Source: DATBGS01 sp036557885
Lineage (GTDB): Bacteria > Chloroflexota > Ktedonobacteria > Ktedonobacterales > DATBGS01
Length of the DNA stretch: 64,000 nucleotides
Direction: 5' to 3'
NCBI GenBank assembly: GCA_036557885.1
Contig: DATBGS010000005.1
Span: forward strand, 67,317-131,316
The translations under genes were made by a program, and so were the position numbers. A model generated the notes under the pieces. That model saw only the letters and a list, made by a program, of their open reading frames with translations. It searched no databases and had not been told where the DNA came from. Positions 54,035-63,427 of this stretch are shown here, piece after piece. Position 1 is the stretch's first letter; each line of letters opens with the position of its first letter.

Positions 54035-57000
54035 TTACGGAATGCTAACATCCTGCAAGGTAACAGGGCTATGCAGCGTATAGTCTAACTCATCGGCCTG
54101 GCTCACCCCAGAAGGAGTCAGCACATCCATGATCTTGGGCACGGTATTGGGGTCTGCGATGCAGTGCGGGTCGCTGCCAGGCGCGGCGCATACCCCAAAC
54201 TGGAACGGCTGGGGAGTCGGGGCGAACGAACGTGCCTGATCAGGCGAGAAGCCATCCTGGCCTGTCAGGGTGACGGTAAACCCCCATCCCGACGTAGGTG
54301 GTCCTCCCAGGCTGGCTGTTGGCACACTGAATGTGATGAAACGTGAGATGGCGTTGGCGCTAATGGTTACGGAGCCGACCGTGTTCCCATGCGCGTCTAT
54401 GTAGCGCTGTCCAAACCCTTGCACCTCAATGAGTCTGCTCCATGCCGCATTCGATGCAATTGCGTAATTGCGCTGAGGAAAGGATGCTGCCGTTGAAGTG
54501 TCGGCTGCGGCTGCCGCTGGATTATGTACGTAGACATCCACCAGTTGCGCGCCCAACGGGCTGCCGAACGTGGGCGAGAGATCACTGATTCGCACTTTGA
54601 AGGTCACTGTTGAGCCATCAGGACTCAGGATGACCTGGAACTCCTGCATATCAAACGCGCCCGCGTGGAAATTGTCAGACGTGGGATAGGCGTAGTTTCC
54701 AGGGCCAGCATCATCTCCGGTGGGGTCGTTGACATCTAGCAGGACCGTGCCTGGGGTAAAGTCAAAGACGATGGCACGCTGGTCGTGGGCGGTGGCTCCC
54801 TGTGGGCTGACAGCCACCGTGTTCAAGACGGTGGTTCCGCCAGTGACTGGGACCGAGACGCTAAAGGTGCCGTCGGGATTGGTCGGGGTAGTGACCACTA
54901 CGGTCTGGCTGTTGGTATCGGTGTTGGTCGCGGCGACATAAATGCTGTTGCCCGGTACCGATGTTCCCGTCACCGTAATCGGTGAGTCATTGGCGGGAGA
55001 GAGGTTAGGAGGCGCTGTCACGGTCAGGCTTGTCTGTCCTTGTTGATTGGCTATATAGCGCTGAAACGTTGCTGCTGGTTGCTCCAGCACGCTTCCGGTT
55101 GTGAGATCAAGCAGCAGACGGACGTACACCCCAGCGGCCCAGGTGAGCGGGGCGGCTGACCCGGCGGGATGCCCATTCTGGAAGCCAATCGAGGCAATGG
55201 TTGGGTCAGTGCCGAAGGGCGAAGCGGCCAGATCAGGCAGTTCCCAATCTTGCTCCGGGATGAGACCAACTCCTGAAGCAAACTGCTGCATCGCGCTGAG
55301 CAGCGTCAGAGCCGCAGAGTGTTGGCCGGAGGCGACATCATATTCCCCGCGCTCTTCGGTGAGGACCGGCCAGTCGTGTCCGGTTCCCTGTCCGGTTGGC
55401 GCCCAGGGGTGTCCATTCGTCGCGCTGTCACCATAGCCATCGCTGTTGTAGCGATGCCAGCCTGGCCCGCTAGTAGTATCGGTTTCAATGGTGGCATCAA
55501 CGACTGGAAGCGATTCCAGAATAGCCGGGTCGTTGGCAGGCTCCAGGCCAAGACGCACCAATTCTAAGAAGCCTGCATCAATCACTGAACGCTGATCGAG
55601 CGTAGGGCCACCGTTGCCCAGATTATAGTTAATTGCGGCATTGGGGTCACCTGTTTTGGAAAGGCGGATAAAGTAGGGGTGCGAGGCCAGTGGGCCGTTG
55701 GTCGTCACCGTCCAGCCTTCGATAGAACGCTGCCAGTCATCGGCAACGCCCAGCCAGACGTTGGCACTGCCGGTATCGCCGTTGATGCTGGCGATGGCTG
55801 CCGCTGTGACCAGGCCAGCAATCTCGGCTGAGATGGTTGAAGGCGAGTAGCCGGTCTGCTCTTCCCAGCGCTCGACCCCGAAGGCTGGTCCATGCCCGAT
55901 GATGAAGTTTGCCGCTGGCTTGATATGTTGCTGGTAGAGGTTCTGATCGGTCATCCCCAGTTCGTAGGCCATGATGATGGGATAGCTGGTTTCGTCGAGT
56001 TGGGTACCGAAAGAGTCGGGGGCAAGCTGCCCATTTAGTAAGCTGTTGCGCGGCATCGAGCCATCAGCTTGCTGTTGCTGAAGAAACAGGAAGTTCACGA
56101 CCTCCTGTGCGGTGGAAACATCCCCATCAACCAGCAGACCTGTCCAGGCTTCATACACATCGCGGGCAAAGACTTCGCGGTAGGAGCCAAAGAAGGTGTT
56201 GTTCGGGTCCCCAGCAGAGATGGCCTGCCCCCAGGGCGAGGCAAGACTGGCGACGATAGCGCCGGGGAAGGTCTTATCCTCAGATGCCTTGACGACGTTT
56301 GCGCTCAGGTAGTATTCGTTTACCAGGCGGTGCCATTGGTCGTTTGATATTCCTGCCTGGTTTGGCGGTGGGGCAATCAGCCCACGATCATAGACTTCCC
56401 ACCCCGATTCGTAGCGCTTTTGGAGTTGGGAGAAGTCGGTAGAGAGCGAGGCTCTGGCGGCATGGACGGCTGCCGCCTGACTGGTGCCAAAGCCCAGGGC
56501 CAGGATCAAGTTGTCGCCGTGAGCAAGATCAACCTGGGCCGTTTGCACCAGGTTGCCGTTGTTTGCATCGGTAGAGAGAGCAGTAAGGGCATGGGCGCTG
56601 TCGAGTTGGACCAACCCATCGCTGGGCTGGCCGACAAACCCGTTGCTCACCTGGAGAAAGGCTTTCGAGGCATCAAGAGCGCTATAGACAGGCACAGCGT
56701 AGGTTCGATTGGAGGCGTTGCTCGTCGTTTTGGTGTCGAAGGCGACAGGCACCTGGTGCTCAGTGGAGGTATCAATCGTGCCGCTATCGCCTCCCCCATT
56801 CCCATTCCCACCACCCCCGTTGCCATTGATGCTGGGGTCATAGCGCAGATACAGGCGATAGCTGGATTGCTCACCAACCAGCGCTTGAAAGCGGAGGCGC
56901 ATCACCAGAGTATTCTCATTCGAATCGGTGAGATAATCAGTGGTGATGCGATACTTTCCGCTCTTCGCGGTGGTAGTCACCTCGCAGTCAAGCCCACGCG

Positions 57001-57388
57001 AGTTGGCATCCAGCACCTGAATGGTATACGTCGTATCGCGGGTTTGCAAGTCGGTGAACGTGCTGCCATCAGTCACCACGTACTGGAGGGTTTCAATATT
57101 GGTATTGTCAATAGTGGGGTAGTACACATCACTCAGAACGCCGTTTGCAATGGTAAACCAGACTTTAGAGGTGGCGTTTCGCGCGGTGCCCAGACAATCT
57201 TTGCGAGCCAGATCAAAGTGGGAGAGCGCTCCAGGTCCATCTGAAGCGGCACTGGCAGGTAAAGCTGCTGCCGCTGTCAGAAGTGGGGCCATGAGGGTGA
57301 GCACTAATAAAATGAACAGGACTGGAAGGGCACGCACAATAGAGGTAAAGGGATACCAACGAAGGGGTCTTCTGGGGGAACCTATCAT
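54035..57388 (-). CDS. Secreted GH15 glucoamylase/glucodextranase-type enzyme
   Basis: 1117 residues. An N-terminal signal peptide has a basic region, then a Leu-rich helix (about 17-38) ending near AAALPASAAS. Domain order: a beta-sandwich N domain (about 50-330; YYPTIDNTNIETLQYVV) with a Gly/Asn-rich loop near 195-215; the alpha/alpha6 GH15 barrel (about 345-760); an Ig-like domain (about 775-870); and a glucodextranase-type C domain (about 880-1117). The general acid and base fit Glu678 in LTEERGEYD and Glu712 in IPEQDWELPD. It should release glucose from starch or dextran outside the cell. The ATG at 57388 with GAGGAG upstream is preferred to the ATG at 57409. Confidence 0.92.
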   Translation of the reverse strand: MIGSPRRPLRWYPFTSIVRALPVLFILLVLTLMAPLLTAAAALPASAASDGPGALSHFDLARKDCLGTARNATSKVWFTIANGVLSDVYYPTIDNTNIETLQYVVTDGSTFTDLQTRDTTYTIQVLDANSRGLDCEVTTTAKSGKYRITTDYLTDSNENTLVMRLRFQALVGEQSSYRLYLRYDPSINGNGGGGNGNGGGDSGTIDTSTEHQVPVAFDTKTTSNASNRTYAVPVYSALDASKAFLQVSNGFVGQPSDGLVQLDSAHALTALSTDANNGNLVQTAQVDLAHGDNLILALGFGTSQAAAVHAARASLSTDFSQLQKRYESGWEVYDRGLIAPPPNQAGISNDQWHRLVNEYYLSANVVKASEDKTFPGAIVASLASPWGQAISAGDPNNTFFGSYREVFARDVYEAWTGLLVDGDVSTAQEVVNFLFLQQQQADGSMPRNSLLNGQLAPDSFGTQLDETSYPIIMAYELGMTDQNLYQQHIKPAANFIIGHGPAFGVERWEEQTGYSPSTISAEIAGLVTAAAIASINGDTGSANVWLGVADDWQRSIEGWTVTTNGPLASHPYFIRLSKTGDPNAAINYNLGNGGPTLDQRSVIDAGFLELVRLGLEPANDPAILESLPVVDATIETDTTSGPGWHRYNSDGYGDSATNGHPWAPTGQGTGHDWPVLTEERGEYDVASGQHSAALTLLSAMQQFASGVGLIPEQDWELPDLAASPFGTDPTIASIGFQNGHPAGSAAPLTWAAGVYVRLLLDLTTGSVLEQPAATFQRYIANQQGQTSLTVTAPPNLSPANDSPITVTGTSVPGNSIYVAATNTDTNSQTVVVTTPTNPDGTFSVSVPVTGGTTVLNTVAVSPQGATAHDQRAIVFDFTPGTVLLDVNDPTGDDAGPGNYAYPTSDNFHAGAFDMQEFQVILSPDGSTVTFKVRISDLSPTFGSPLGAQLVDVYVHNPAAAAADTSTAASFPQRNYAIASNAAWSRLIEVQGFGQRYIDAHGNTVGSVTISANAISRFITFSVPTASLGGPPTSGWGFTVTLTGQDGFSPDQARSFAPTPQPFQFGVCAAPGSDPHCIADPNTVPKIMDVLTPSGVSQADELDYTLHSPVTLQDVSIP

Positions 57389-57442
57389 AGCTTGCTTCTC
57401 CTCTTCCATAAAAAGAAAATTCCCAAAGCTTGTCCCGAAGCA

Positions 57443-57448
57443 AGTATA
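57443..57448 (-). promoter_or_regulatory. Possible -10 box of the GH15 gene
   Basis: The minus strand reads TATACT, about 55 bp before the GH15 start. The -35 partner is poor. A TTTC-N5-GAAA dyad lies just upstream, at about 57453-57466. Confidence 0.4.
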
Positions 57449-57657
57449 ACATAGTTTCTTTATGAAAGAAGCTCTCTTAATGCCGCTTATAGGTGGCTGT
57501 GAGCGCGGAGAGGCTTCGCGAGTGCAGTGGCGTCATCAGTTGTGCAATATAGCCCTTCTGGCGTTCCTGATACTGCCTTCCTCAACTTAGTCAAACGTTA
57601 TCGGTTGTGGTGAACACGTCCGCATAGCGCGGTGCATCAGTAAATTTAGAACAGTCT

Positions 57658-58305
57658 CTAGGGCTGACGAGCAGCCGCTTTCCTGGTCTGGCGGTAGTGC
57701 TGGATGGAACGCGCCCGATTCATACAGCCGGGGCTACACCAGCGACGGGTACCACTTTTGGTGGTATCGTAGAAAAACACAATACAGCGATCATGTCTGC
57801 ACTGATGGAGTCGGCGCCAGTCAGCCTCCGTGAAGAGGTGCAAGGCGGAGCGGGCAATGGGCACCAGAACATGTCCCTGCCCAGGCTCACGCAACTGTAT
57901 GACTGCTTTAATGCTTCCCTCGCCCGTTCGTTCAAGCGCAGAATACCCCAGTGCCAGGATTGCATTAACAGGCGCGAGACTCTCCTCCCCGACCGCCTGC
58001 TGTTCGACCGCCTGCGTGACGAGGGTGCGCAGCGCCAGCCGGAGTGCTTTGATCTCCTCAAGCAGTTCGGTCGTCCAGGCGATGGGCGCTCCTGCTCCCG
58101 CAACAGCGCACTGGTCTGGGGAGTGCTGGCAAGCCTTTTCCCACCACCGGGCCAGGGCCTCTGGCGAGGAAAGCGCATCGTGCTTCTTCCCCCGATCAAG
58201 CGTCTCGGTATTGATCAGGTCTAAGGCCAAGGCTCCGCGCTGAGCCAGAGCCTCATGCGCAGAAAGGGGGAGGTGAGGTGTTCCTGCCTCGTGTGTTTTG
58301 GGCAT
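57658..58305 (-). CDS. CGNR zinc-finger/ABATE-domain transcriptional regulator
   Basis: 215 residues. An ABATE-type domain (about 15-160; ALALDLINTETLD, LRLALRTLVTQAV) precedes a C-terminal CGNR-like zinc finger, CRHDRCIVFFYDTTKSGTRR with WCSPGCMNRAR, in which the CGNR tetrapeptide reads CMNR. Family members are predicted DNA-binding stress regulators. A near-perfect AAAGGAGGTG precedes the ATG. It is divergent from an LLM oxidoreductase gene that it probably controls through the shared promoter region. Confidence 0.9.
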   Translation of the reverse strand: MPKTHEAGTPHLPLSAHEALAQRGALALDLINTETLDRGKKHDALSSPEALARWWEKACQHSPDQCAVAGAGAPIAWTTELLEEIKALRLALRTLVTQAVEQQAVGEESLAPVNAILALGYSALERTGEGSIKAVIQLREPGQGHVLVPIARSALHLFTEADWRRLHQCRHDRCIVFFYDTTKSGTRRWCSPGCMNRARSIQHYRQTRKAAARQP

Positions 58306-58364
58306 CCAAGCACCTCCTTTCTTTATCCCGGTAGTTCTGGCTGTCTCTGATACCCCTTTCCTTC

Positions 58365-58393
58365 ATTATACCTGTCTATTTTTCTCTTGACAA
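58365..58393 (-). promoter_or_regulatory. Promoter of the CGNR regulator, overlapping the divergent promoter
   Basis: On the minus strand: TTGTCA (58393-58388), a 17-bp spacer and TATAAT (58370-58365). Its -35 shares bases with the -35 of the plus-strand promoter. Confidence 0.65.
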
Positions 58394-58415
58394 GTACAAT
58401 ATTCTCAGGTATACT
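58387..58415 (+). promoter_or_regulatory. Promoter of the LLM oxidoreductase gene
   Basis: TTGACA at 58387-58392, a 17-bp spacer and TATACT at 58410-58415, close to consensus. The leader would be about 150 nt. Confidence 0.75.
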
Positions 58416-58417
58416 GA

Positions 58418-58429
58418 CCTATATATAGG
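58418..58429. promoter_or_regulatory. Palindrome CCTATATATAGG, candidate operator
   Basis: A perfect 12-bp palindrome placed right after the -10 box of the LLM promoter, over the expected transcription start. It is a plausible binding site for the divergent CGNR regulator. Confidence 0.45.
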
Positions 58430-58571
58430 CTAAAAGCGGTTTAGACAAGTATATACTGGCCTTCCCTCACGGCTTCCTACCGTTGGTGGGCGCGCGGGCA
58501 AGCAGTCCCGCAGTTTGGGTGGGGCAGGTTTACCTGGAAGCTTACGCATGACAGCAAGCAGGAGGAAAGAG

Positions 58572-59528
58572 ATGAGCATCACACGGCCCTTCCGTTTTGG
58601 GATCAAGGTGGCAACCGATCCAGGCGACCTTCCCTCGCGGGAAGCGTGGATCACCCTGGCACGCAAGGCCGAGAACCTGGGCTACGCAACCTTTAGCGTA
58701 GCCGATCATGTTGTCAATGCCCATTTACCCATTGTGGCGCTGATGTGTGTTGCCGATGCTACCACCACGCTGAGGATCGGCAGTTGTGTCTTTGACAATA
58801 ACTATCGCCATCCGGTGCTGCTCGCCAAAGAGGTGGCCGCACTCGATCAGTTCTCAGGGGGACGCTTTGAACTGGGTCTGGGAGCCGGGTCGCTCCGGGT
58901 GGATTACGACCAGTCTGGCCTGACATTTGATCCTCCTGGAATCCGTGTCCAGCGCCTGGCGGAGTCGGTGTCTCTCCTCAAGCAATTCTTTACCCAGGAC
59001 TCAGTGACTTTTGCGAGCGAGCACTATAAAGTGACTGATCTGGCAGGCTTTCCCAAACCGATGCAGCGTCCATATCCGCCTCTCTTCATCGGTGGGGGCG
59101 GCAAGAAGCTGCTCACACTTGCGGCGCGCGAGGCCGACATCATTGGTGTGGAAGCCAGATTAAAAGATGACCAGGGTAGGGCCGATCCTAGCGAGCGTAC
59201 AGAGGCGGCGCTGGGGCAAAAGATAGCATTGCTGCGGGAGGTCGCAGGAGAGCGATTCGCGGCCATCGAATTGAATTATGGGTTCGGCACGGTCCTCGTC
59301 ACCGAGGACCGCCAACAGGTGGCAGAGCAGCGCGCCCGCGAACGGGCAGCAACGGGGGTGACCGCCGAACAGATTCTAGCCAACCCCTACCTGCTCATCG
59401 GCACAGTGGAATACATGGTGGAAACGCTGCAACGACGGCGCGAACAGTATGGCATCTCGTATTTGCAGGTGTTCTTTCAGGACATAGATGCGTTCGCGCC
59501 CGTAGTGGCACGACTGGCAGGCAAGTAA
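58572..59528 (+). CDS. LLM-class (F420-type) flavin-dependent oxidoreductase
   Basis: 318 residues from the ATG at 58572 behind AGGAGG; the longer in-frame start at 58515 lacks such a site. Luciferase-like barrel motifs: FSVADHVVNAHLPI, TTTLRIGSCVFDNNYRHP, LDQFSGGRFELGLGAGSL and PPLFIGGGGKKLLTLAARE. It belongs to the predicted F420-dependent group. The reaction is not known, but control by a CGNR regulator suggests an inducible redox or detoxification role. Confidence 0.92.
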   Translation: MSITRPFRFGIKVATDPGDLPSREAWITLARKAENLGYATFSVADHVVNAHLPIVALMCVADATTTLRIGSCVFDNNYRHPVLLAKEVAALDQFSGGRFELGLGAGSLRVDYDQSGLTFDPPGIRVQRLAESVSLLKQFFTQDSVTFASEHYKVTDLAGFPKPMQRPYPPLFIGGGGKKLLTLAAREADIIGVEARLKDDQGRADPSERTEAALGQKIALLREVAGERFAAIELNYGFGTVLVTEDRQQVAEQRARERAATGVTAEQILANPYLLIGTVEYMVETLQRRREQYGISYLQVFFQDIDAFAPVVARLAGK

Positions 59529-59617
59529 AACAATGCCGAGTTTTTCTGCCGGATAAACAAGCTCAGTCAGAGGTTTCTTCCTCATTGGTAGGAATACAGG
59601 GAGGATTACTTGGTGCG

Positions 59618-60895
59618 CTAGCTACTGCATCCATTAAAGGCCACCATGATTGGCACGGTGCCATCTGGACCAGCGATTCTGATTGTTCCCGCGAAGGGAT
59701 GCTTCTGCTTGCTGGTGTGCAGCGTGAGTGTGACTTTGCCAGATGGATTCAATTGCCCGGCGGACGGAGAAATCGCCATATTCGTGCCGTCAGGACCGGG
59801 AACATATCTTGCTTGCCATTTTGCCTTGCTCGCCGAGTTGTTCAGCAATTGGAAGGTTTCACCGCCGTCTCCTGAGCAGGGAGCAAACACTTGCAGCGTC
59901 GAGACGCAGAAGGTCGAGCCAGTTGGACAGAGCAACCCGCCCAGCGGCGGCTGAGTTGGGGAACCTGGCGTTGGCGGGGGCGATGGAGCGGGGAGACGTG
60001 GGGTGGGCGTGGAAGTCGGAGGGGTGGACGTGGGCTGAGGCTGGGTTGGTGAGGTAGGTGTCGCTTCCAAGGGGTCGTGTTGAGTGCCAGAGAAAACCGT
60101 CGTATCAATCTGGGTCGCTGAGTTGCTATGGCCCTGGAGGAAGATAACCCCAATGCTTGCGATCACCAGCACCAGTACGGCCAGCATCAGAGCACGTCGC
60201 TGCTGATACTTACTTAGAGGGTAAAGCCGGACGGGGGTTGCAGGCGTCTTGCTTGACGTGAGTCGGACCACTACACCCTGTGCTGGCAGCGGCGTCAAGC
60301 CATGAGGTGGGGGGACGCTGGTCATGGAAGCCACCGCTGTTCCGACAGGCTCCACTTGATGTTCCTGTGCCATCCGAGAGCTGGCAAGCGTGGGAAACAT
60401 CTCAAGGAAGGCGCCTTCACGTATAGTCTCCCAGGTCTGGTGTAGGCTCACCAACTCACGATGCAATGCTCGCAGTTCGTTGATCAGGGCAGCTTGCTCG
60501 GCGCTCAACTCGCCAACTGGACTTTGCGCAGCCAGGGCATCAATGACCTGCTCAATCACGCCTGGGCGTTCAGGGGCAGTGAGAAGCCGGGCAAAGAGCC
60601 TATCCACCTGCGCCAGACTCGCCTCCAGGCCAGAGGCCATCTGCTGGGGCAGGGCCAGCAAGAGCGAGTGAAGCACCTCCAACAGCTCCAAGGCCACTTC
60701 AGGAGTATCCCTGCTCTGCTTCAGCGTCGGCCAGGTGGACAGCGTTGGCATGTTTTGCTCGATCCATCGCCAGGTTTGCTCAGCCAGTTCGCGCCCACCT
60801 TGCGCCAGGACAGGAGACGATGCGTCGTCAGACGCGGCGAACCAGCTTGCTCCCACGTGTTCAGCGGACTCAGCGAACCATTCTGCCAAAGGCAC
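59618..60895 (-). CDS. Membrane-anchored protein with a cytoplasmic helical domain and an extracellular beta domain
   Basis: 425 residues from a GTG, 17 bp after the GAF gene; no good ribosome-binding site, so coupling is likely. The first 165 residues are mostly helical with no motif I know. One membrane helix lies at about 232-252 (LMLAVLVLVIASIGVIFLQG), after an Arg/Gln stop-transfer patch. A Thr/Pro/Ser stalk (about 275-325) follows, then a C-terminal domain with four cysteines (CPTGSTFC, APCSGDG, FNGCSS) and a beta-sandwich look (GKVTLTLHTSK). Topology is N-in, C-out. Function unknown. Confidence 0.82.
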   Translation of the reverse strand: MPLAEWFAESAEHVGASWFAASDDASSPVLAQGGRELAEQTWRWIEQNMPTLSTWPTLKQSRDTPEVALELLEVLHSLLLALPQQMASGLEASLAQVDRLFARLLTAPERPGVIEQVIDALAAQSPVGELSAEQAALINELRALHRELVSLHQTWETIREGAFLEMFPTLASSRMAQEHQVEPVGTAVASMTSVPPPHGLTPLPAQGVVVRLTSSKTPATPVRLYPLSKYQQRRALMLAVLVLVIASIGVIFLQGHSNSATQIDTTVFSGTQHDPLEATPTSPTQPQPTSTPPTSTPTPRLPAPSPPPTPGSPTQPPLGGLLCPTGSTFCVSTLQVFAPCSGDGGETFQLLNNSASKAKWQARYVPGPDGTNMAISPSAGQLNPSGKVTLTLHTSKQKHPFAGTIRIAGPDGTVPIMVAFNGCSS

Positions 60896-60911
60896 ACCCC
60901 CCGCGCTAGCC

Positions 60912-61934
60912 TTATCGAACGGTCCTGGCCTGGATCAGGGCTGGAGCAATGAGTTGGCTCAAGGCAAGCATCGTACGCAGATCACCTGGCTCAAACGGAA
61001 CAGCACGCGCCAGCGTAATGACGCCCCAGAGTTGCTCGTGCGCCACCACTGGCACTGCGAGCAGCGCCAGTTCACGGTGCGCCAGCAAGGCCCCGGTCGC
61101 TCGACCAACAAAACCCCTGGATCCGCCTGCCTGCAACAGGGGGCGCCGCTGCTGCGCCACCCAAGCCGTCACTGATTGCGGATCGCTCACATGGATGCGC
61201 ACGTTGGCTAACTGAGGACTCTGGGTGCCCCATCCCGCCACACCACACAGAGTTTCGGTTTCGGCATCGTAGTGGTAAACCACCGCTTCTTCGCAGCGGA
61301 TCAGCCGCTGGATTGCCGATAGAGTAAGATCAATGATCGTGCGTCCGTCCGGGGCCATTCCCAGCCCACGCGCGACCTCAAGCAGCAGCGTGAGGTGCTC
61401 TTTCTGCTGGACCACCGCATCGCGCTGCCGCGCCTGCAAGAGCGCCAGCGCACCCAAATCGGCCACTAACTCCAGAAGCCGGAGTTGCTGGGGTCTGAAC
61501 GCGCTAAGCGACGGGCTGGAGAGAGTCAGGACACCCAGCACCTGCTGGCCCGACAACAGAGGCACCGACAGCAGCGAACCCACCTCCAGAATACCGAGCG
61601 TGCGCGTGAGTTGATCGTTGGCGCCATCGGAGATGATCGCGGGCGCTCGATGCCTGGTCACCCATCGAGCTACTTCCTCATGGACGCGCTGGTTGGCCTG
61701 GTGTAGCCCGCCGAAGTGCCCTGACCAGGCGACCGCCAGTTCCAGTGTCTGGCTGATCGGGTCCAGCACTGCCAGCGAGGCCCAAGGGGCATCCATCAGG
61801 ATGGCAACTCGTTCCACCAACCGCTGCAACTGGGTATCCAGGAGTCGGGCAGCCTGGATTTCAGCGCTCTCCAGGCGGTAGGTTGATCTGCTTCCAGCCA
61901 GATGTTCTTTCGTTGAACCTGGGACAGCCGCCAT
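60912..61934 (-). CDS. Tandem GAF-domain protein without an output domain
   Basis: 340 residues from the ATG at 61934 behind AAGGAGG; a start at 61979 is less likely. Two GAF domains are seen, at about 30-180 (APWASLAVLDPISQTLELAV, LLSVPLLSGQQVLGVLTLSS) and 190-335 (CEEAVVYHYDAETETLCGVA, LLAVPVVAHEQLWGVITLAR). No kinase, cyclase or DNA-binding domain follows. It probably binds a small molecule and passes the signal to a partner, the next gene's membrane protein being the nearest candidate. Confidence 0.88.
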   Translation of the reverse strand: MAAVPGSTKEHLAGSRSTYRLESAEIQAARLLDTQLQRLVERVAILMDAPWASLAVLDPISQTLELAVAWSGHFGGLHQANQRVHEEVARWVTRHRAPAIISDGANDQLTRTLGILEVGSLLSVPLLSGQQVLGVLTLSSPSLSAFRPQQLRLLELVADLGALALLQARQRDAVVQQKEHLTLLLEVARGLGMAPDGRTIIDLTLSAIQRLIRCEEAVVYHYDAETETLCGVAGWGTQSPQLANVRIHVSDPQSVTAWVAQQRRPLLQAGGSRGFVGRATGALLAHRELALLAVPVVAHEQLWGVITLARAVPFEPGDLRTMLALSQLIAPALIQARTVR

Positions 61935-62308
61935 AGAGTCCTCCTTACTCTGGAACACGAGAGCTACCTCCAACCACACCAGAGGATTGAGCGCTACCTG
62001 CTCCTCCTCTCTGGGCTTGTTTGCGCTCTCTCAGCAAAAAGCAGGCCAGTTCTCTTGGTAAGGGTGCCTGCTCTCATTCGGCATCAGGCCAGTATCGTTT
62101 AGGTTCGAGCACTACCCCCTCACGAGGGGATAAACTGTATTGACACCCTCCGCCAAGCACGCCCGTAAACACGTATCGAAGGGGGCTGTCACCTTGATGC
62201 TGTGGGTCTTGATTATGCAGCAGATGGACGGGTTGCGTCTTGCCTGGATGCCCAACGACATCTTGGGCGCAAACATTTGCACATCTTACACAAAAAAAGG
62301 AGCATCTG
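61935..62308. other. Divergent intergenic region upstream of the nitronate monooxygenase gene
   Basis: No gene is supported. A 5-bp hairpin (CCCCT-CACG-AGGGG, 62115-62128) and a TTGACA at 62140-62145 are seen, but no good -10 lies 17 bp from the latter. Confidence 0.5.
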
Positions 62309-63289
62309 ATGCTGCACACCACTCTCACCACTTCCTGGCACTTGCAATACCCTATTCTTGGTGCGCCGATGGCTGGGGTCGGCGGAGGACGCTTAGCCCA
62401 TGCCGTCTCGCAGGCTGGGGGGTTGGGGATGTTTGGCGTGGGGAGTCAGACGCCAGTGGAGTTTATCAAGCGCGAGGCAGCGTTTGCGCGTGGGGAAGAG
62501 CAGGGGCGCTTTGGCATTGGCCTGATGGCCTGGGTGCTGGAGACACGCCCGGAACTCCTGGAGGCCGCCATCCAGGCTCAGCCGTTTCTTATCTCGATTT
62601 CGTTTGGTTCCCCTGCCCCCTACGTGAAACACCTTCACCAGCAAGGAATACTGGTTGCGACGCAAGTACACTCCCGCGCCGAAGCCCTCGAGGCGGCTCA
62701 AGCTGGTGTTGATCTCCTGGTAGCTCAGGGCACTGAGGCCGGAGGCCACACCGGCCAGGTCAGTACCCTGCCCCTGCTGCAACTGGTGTTGGAGGCGGTA
62801 GAAACTCCTGTCGTAGCCGCTGGTGGGATCGCTTCTCCGCGCGGCGTGGTCGCAGCACTGGCCGCAGGCGCGCAGGGTGTCTGGGTCGGCACGTGTTTGC
62901 TGGCGTCCTCTGAAAGTGGCGCCTCCGAGTCGGCGCGCGCGCGCCTCCTGCAAGCTCAAGAGACGGAGACGACACTGACACGAGTTTTCGATCTGGCTCA
63001 AGGGTTTGCCTGGCCGGAGCAGTTCCCCGGTCGGGCGCTGCGCAATCGCTTCACCCAGGAGTGGGACACCCATCCAGAGAAGCTCCTTGCAGACGCGCAG
63101 GCCCGGCAGCATCTGGAAGATGCTATCAAACGGCGCGATTACGAGGTGGCTGTCCTCTATGCTGGACAGGCCGTCGGATTGGTGACTCAGCAACAACCAG
63201 CCGGGGACATCATCCGGGGCCTGGGTGATGGCGCTGAGCACCTGCTCCGAACTCAGTGCCGGAAGCTGCTTGAGGATGGTTCTAAGTGA
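62309..63289 (+). CDS. Nitronate monooxygenase/2-nitropropane dioxygenase-family flavoprotein
   Basis: 326 residues from the ATG at 62309 behind AAAAGGAG. FMN-binding TIM barrel: YPILGAPMAGVGGGRLAHAV at the start, GTEAGGHTGQVSTLP with the conserved His, and VVAAGGIASPRGVVAALAAG and GVWVGTCLLAS as the phosphate-binding loops. It likely oxidises alkyl nitronates or acts as an NAD(P)H:flavin-type oxidoreductase. It stands alone. Confidence 0.93.
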   Translation: MLHTTLTTSWHLQYPILGAPMAGVGGGRLAHAVSQAGGLGMFGVGSQTPVEFIKREAAFARGEEQGRFGIGLMAWVLETRPELLEAAIQAQPFLISISFGSPAPYVKHLHQQGILVATQVHSRAEALEAAQAGVDLLVAQGTEAGGHTGQVSTLPLLQLVLEAVETPVVAAGGIASPRGVVAALAAGAQGVWVGTCLLASSESGASESARARLLQAQETETTLTRVFDLAQGFAWPEQFPGRALRNRFTQEWDTHPEKLLADAQARQHLEDAIKRRDYEVAVLYAGQAVGLVTQQQPAGDIIRGLGDGAEHLLRTQCRKLLEDGSK

Positions 63290-63427
63290 ACGCCAAAGGA
63301 AGGCGTGAGCCTGTCAGCTTAGCTCTTACGAAACTGGTTCAAACACATCCATCTCCATTGACACAGCAGGTATACTTGCATTTGTTTGCAGTGGGGCAGG
63401 TAGTTAATTGAGATGGGAGATTGAGCA

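Noticed and set aside
63358..63376. TTGACA and TATACT before the XRE gene as a promoter
   Set aside because: The two hexamers are only 7 bp apart, far from the 17-bp optimum.
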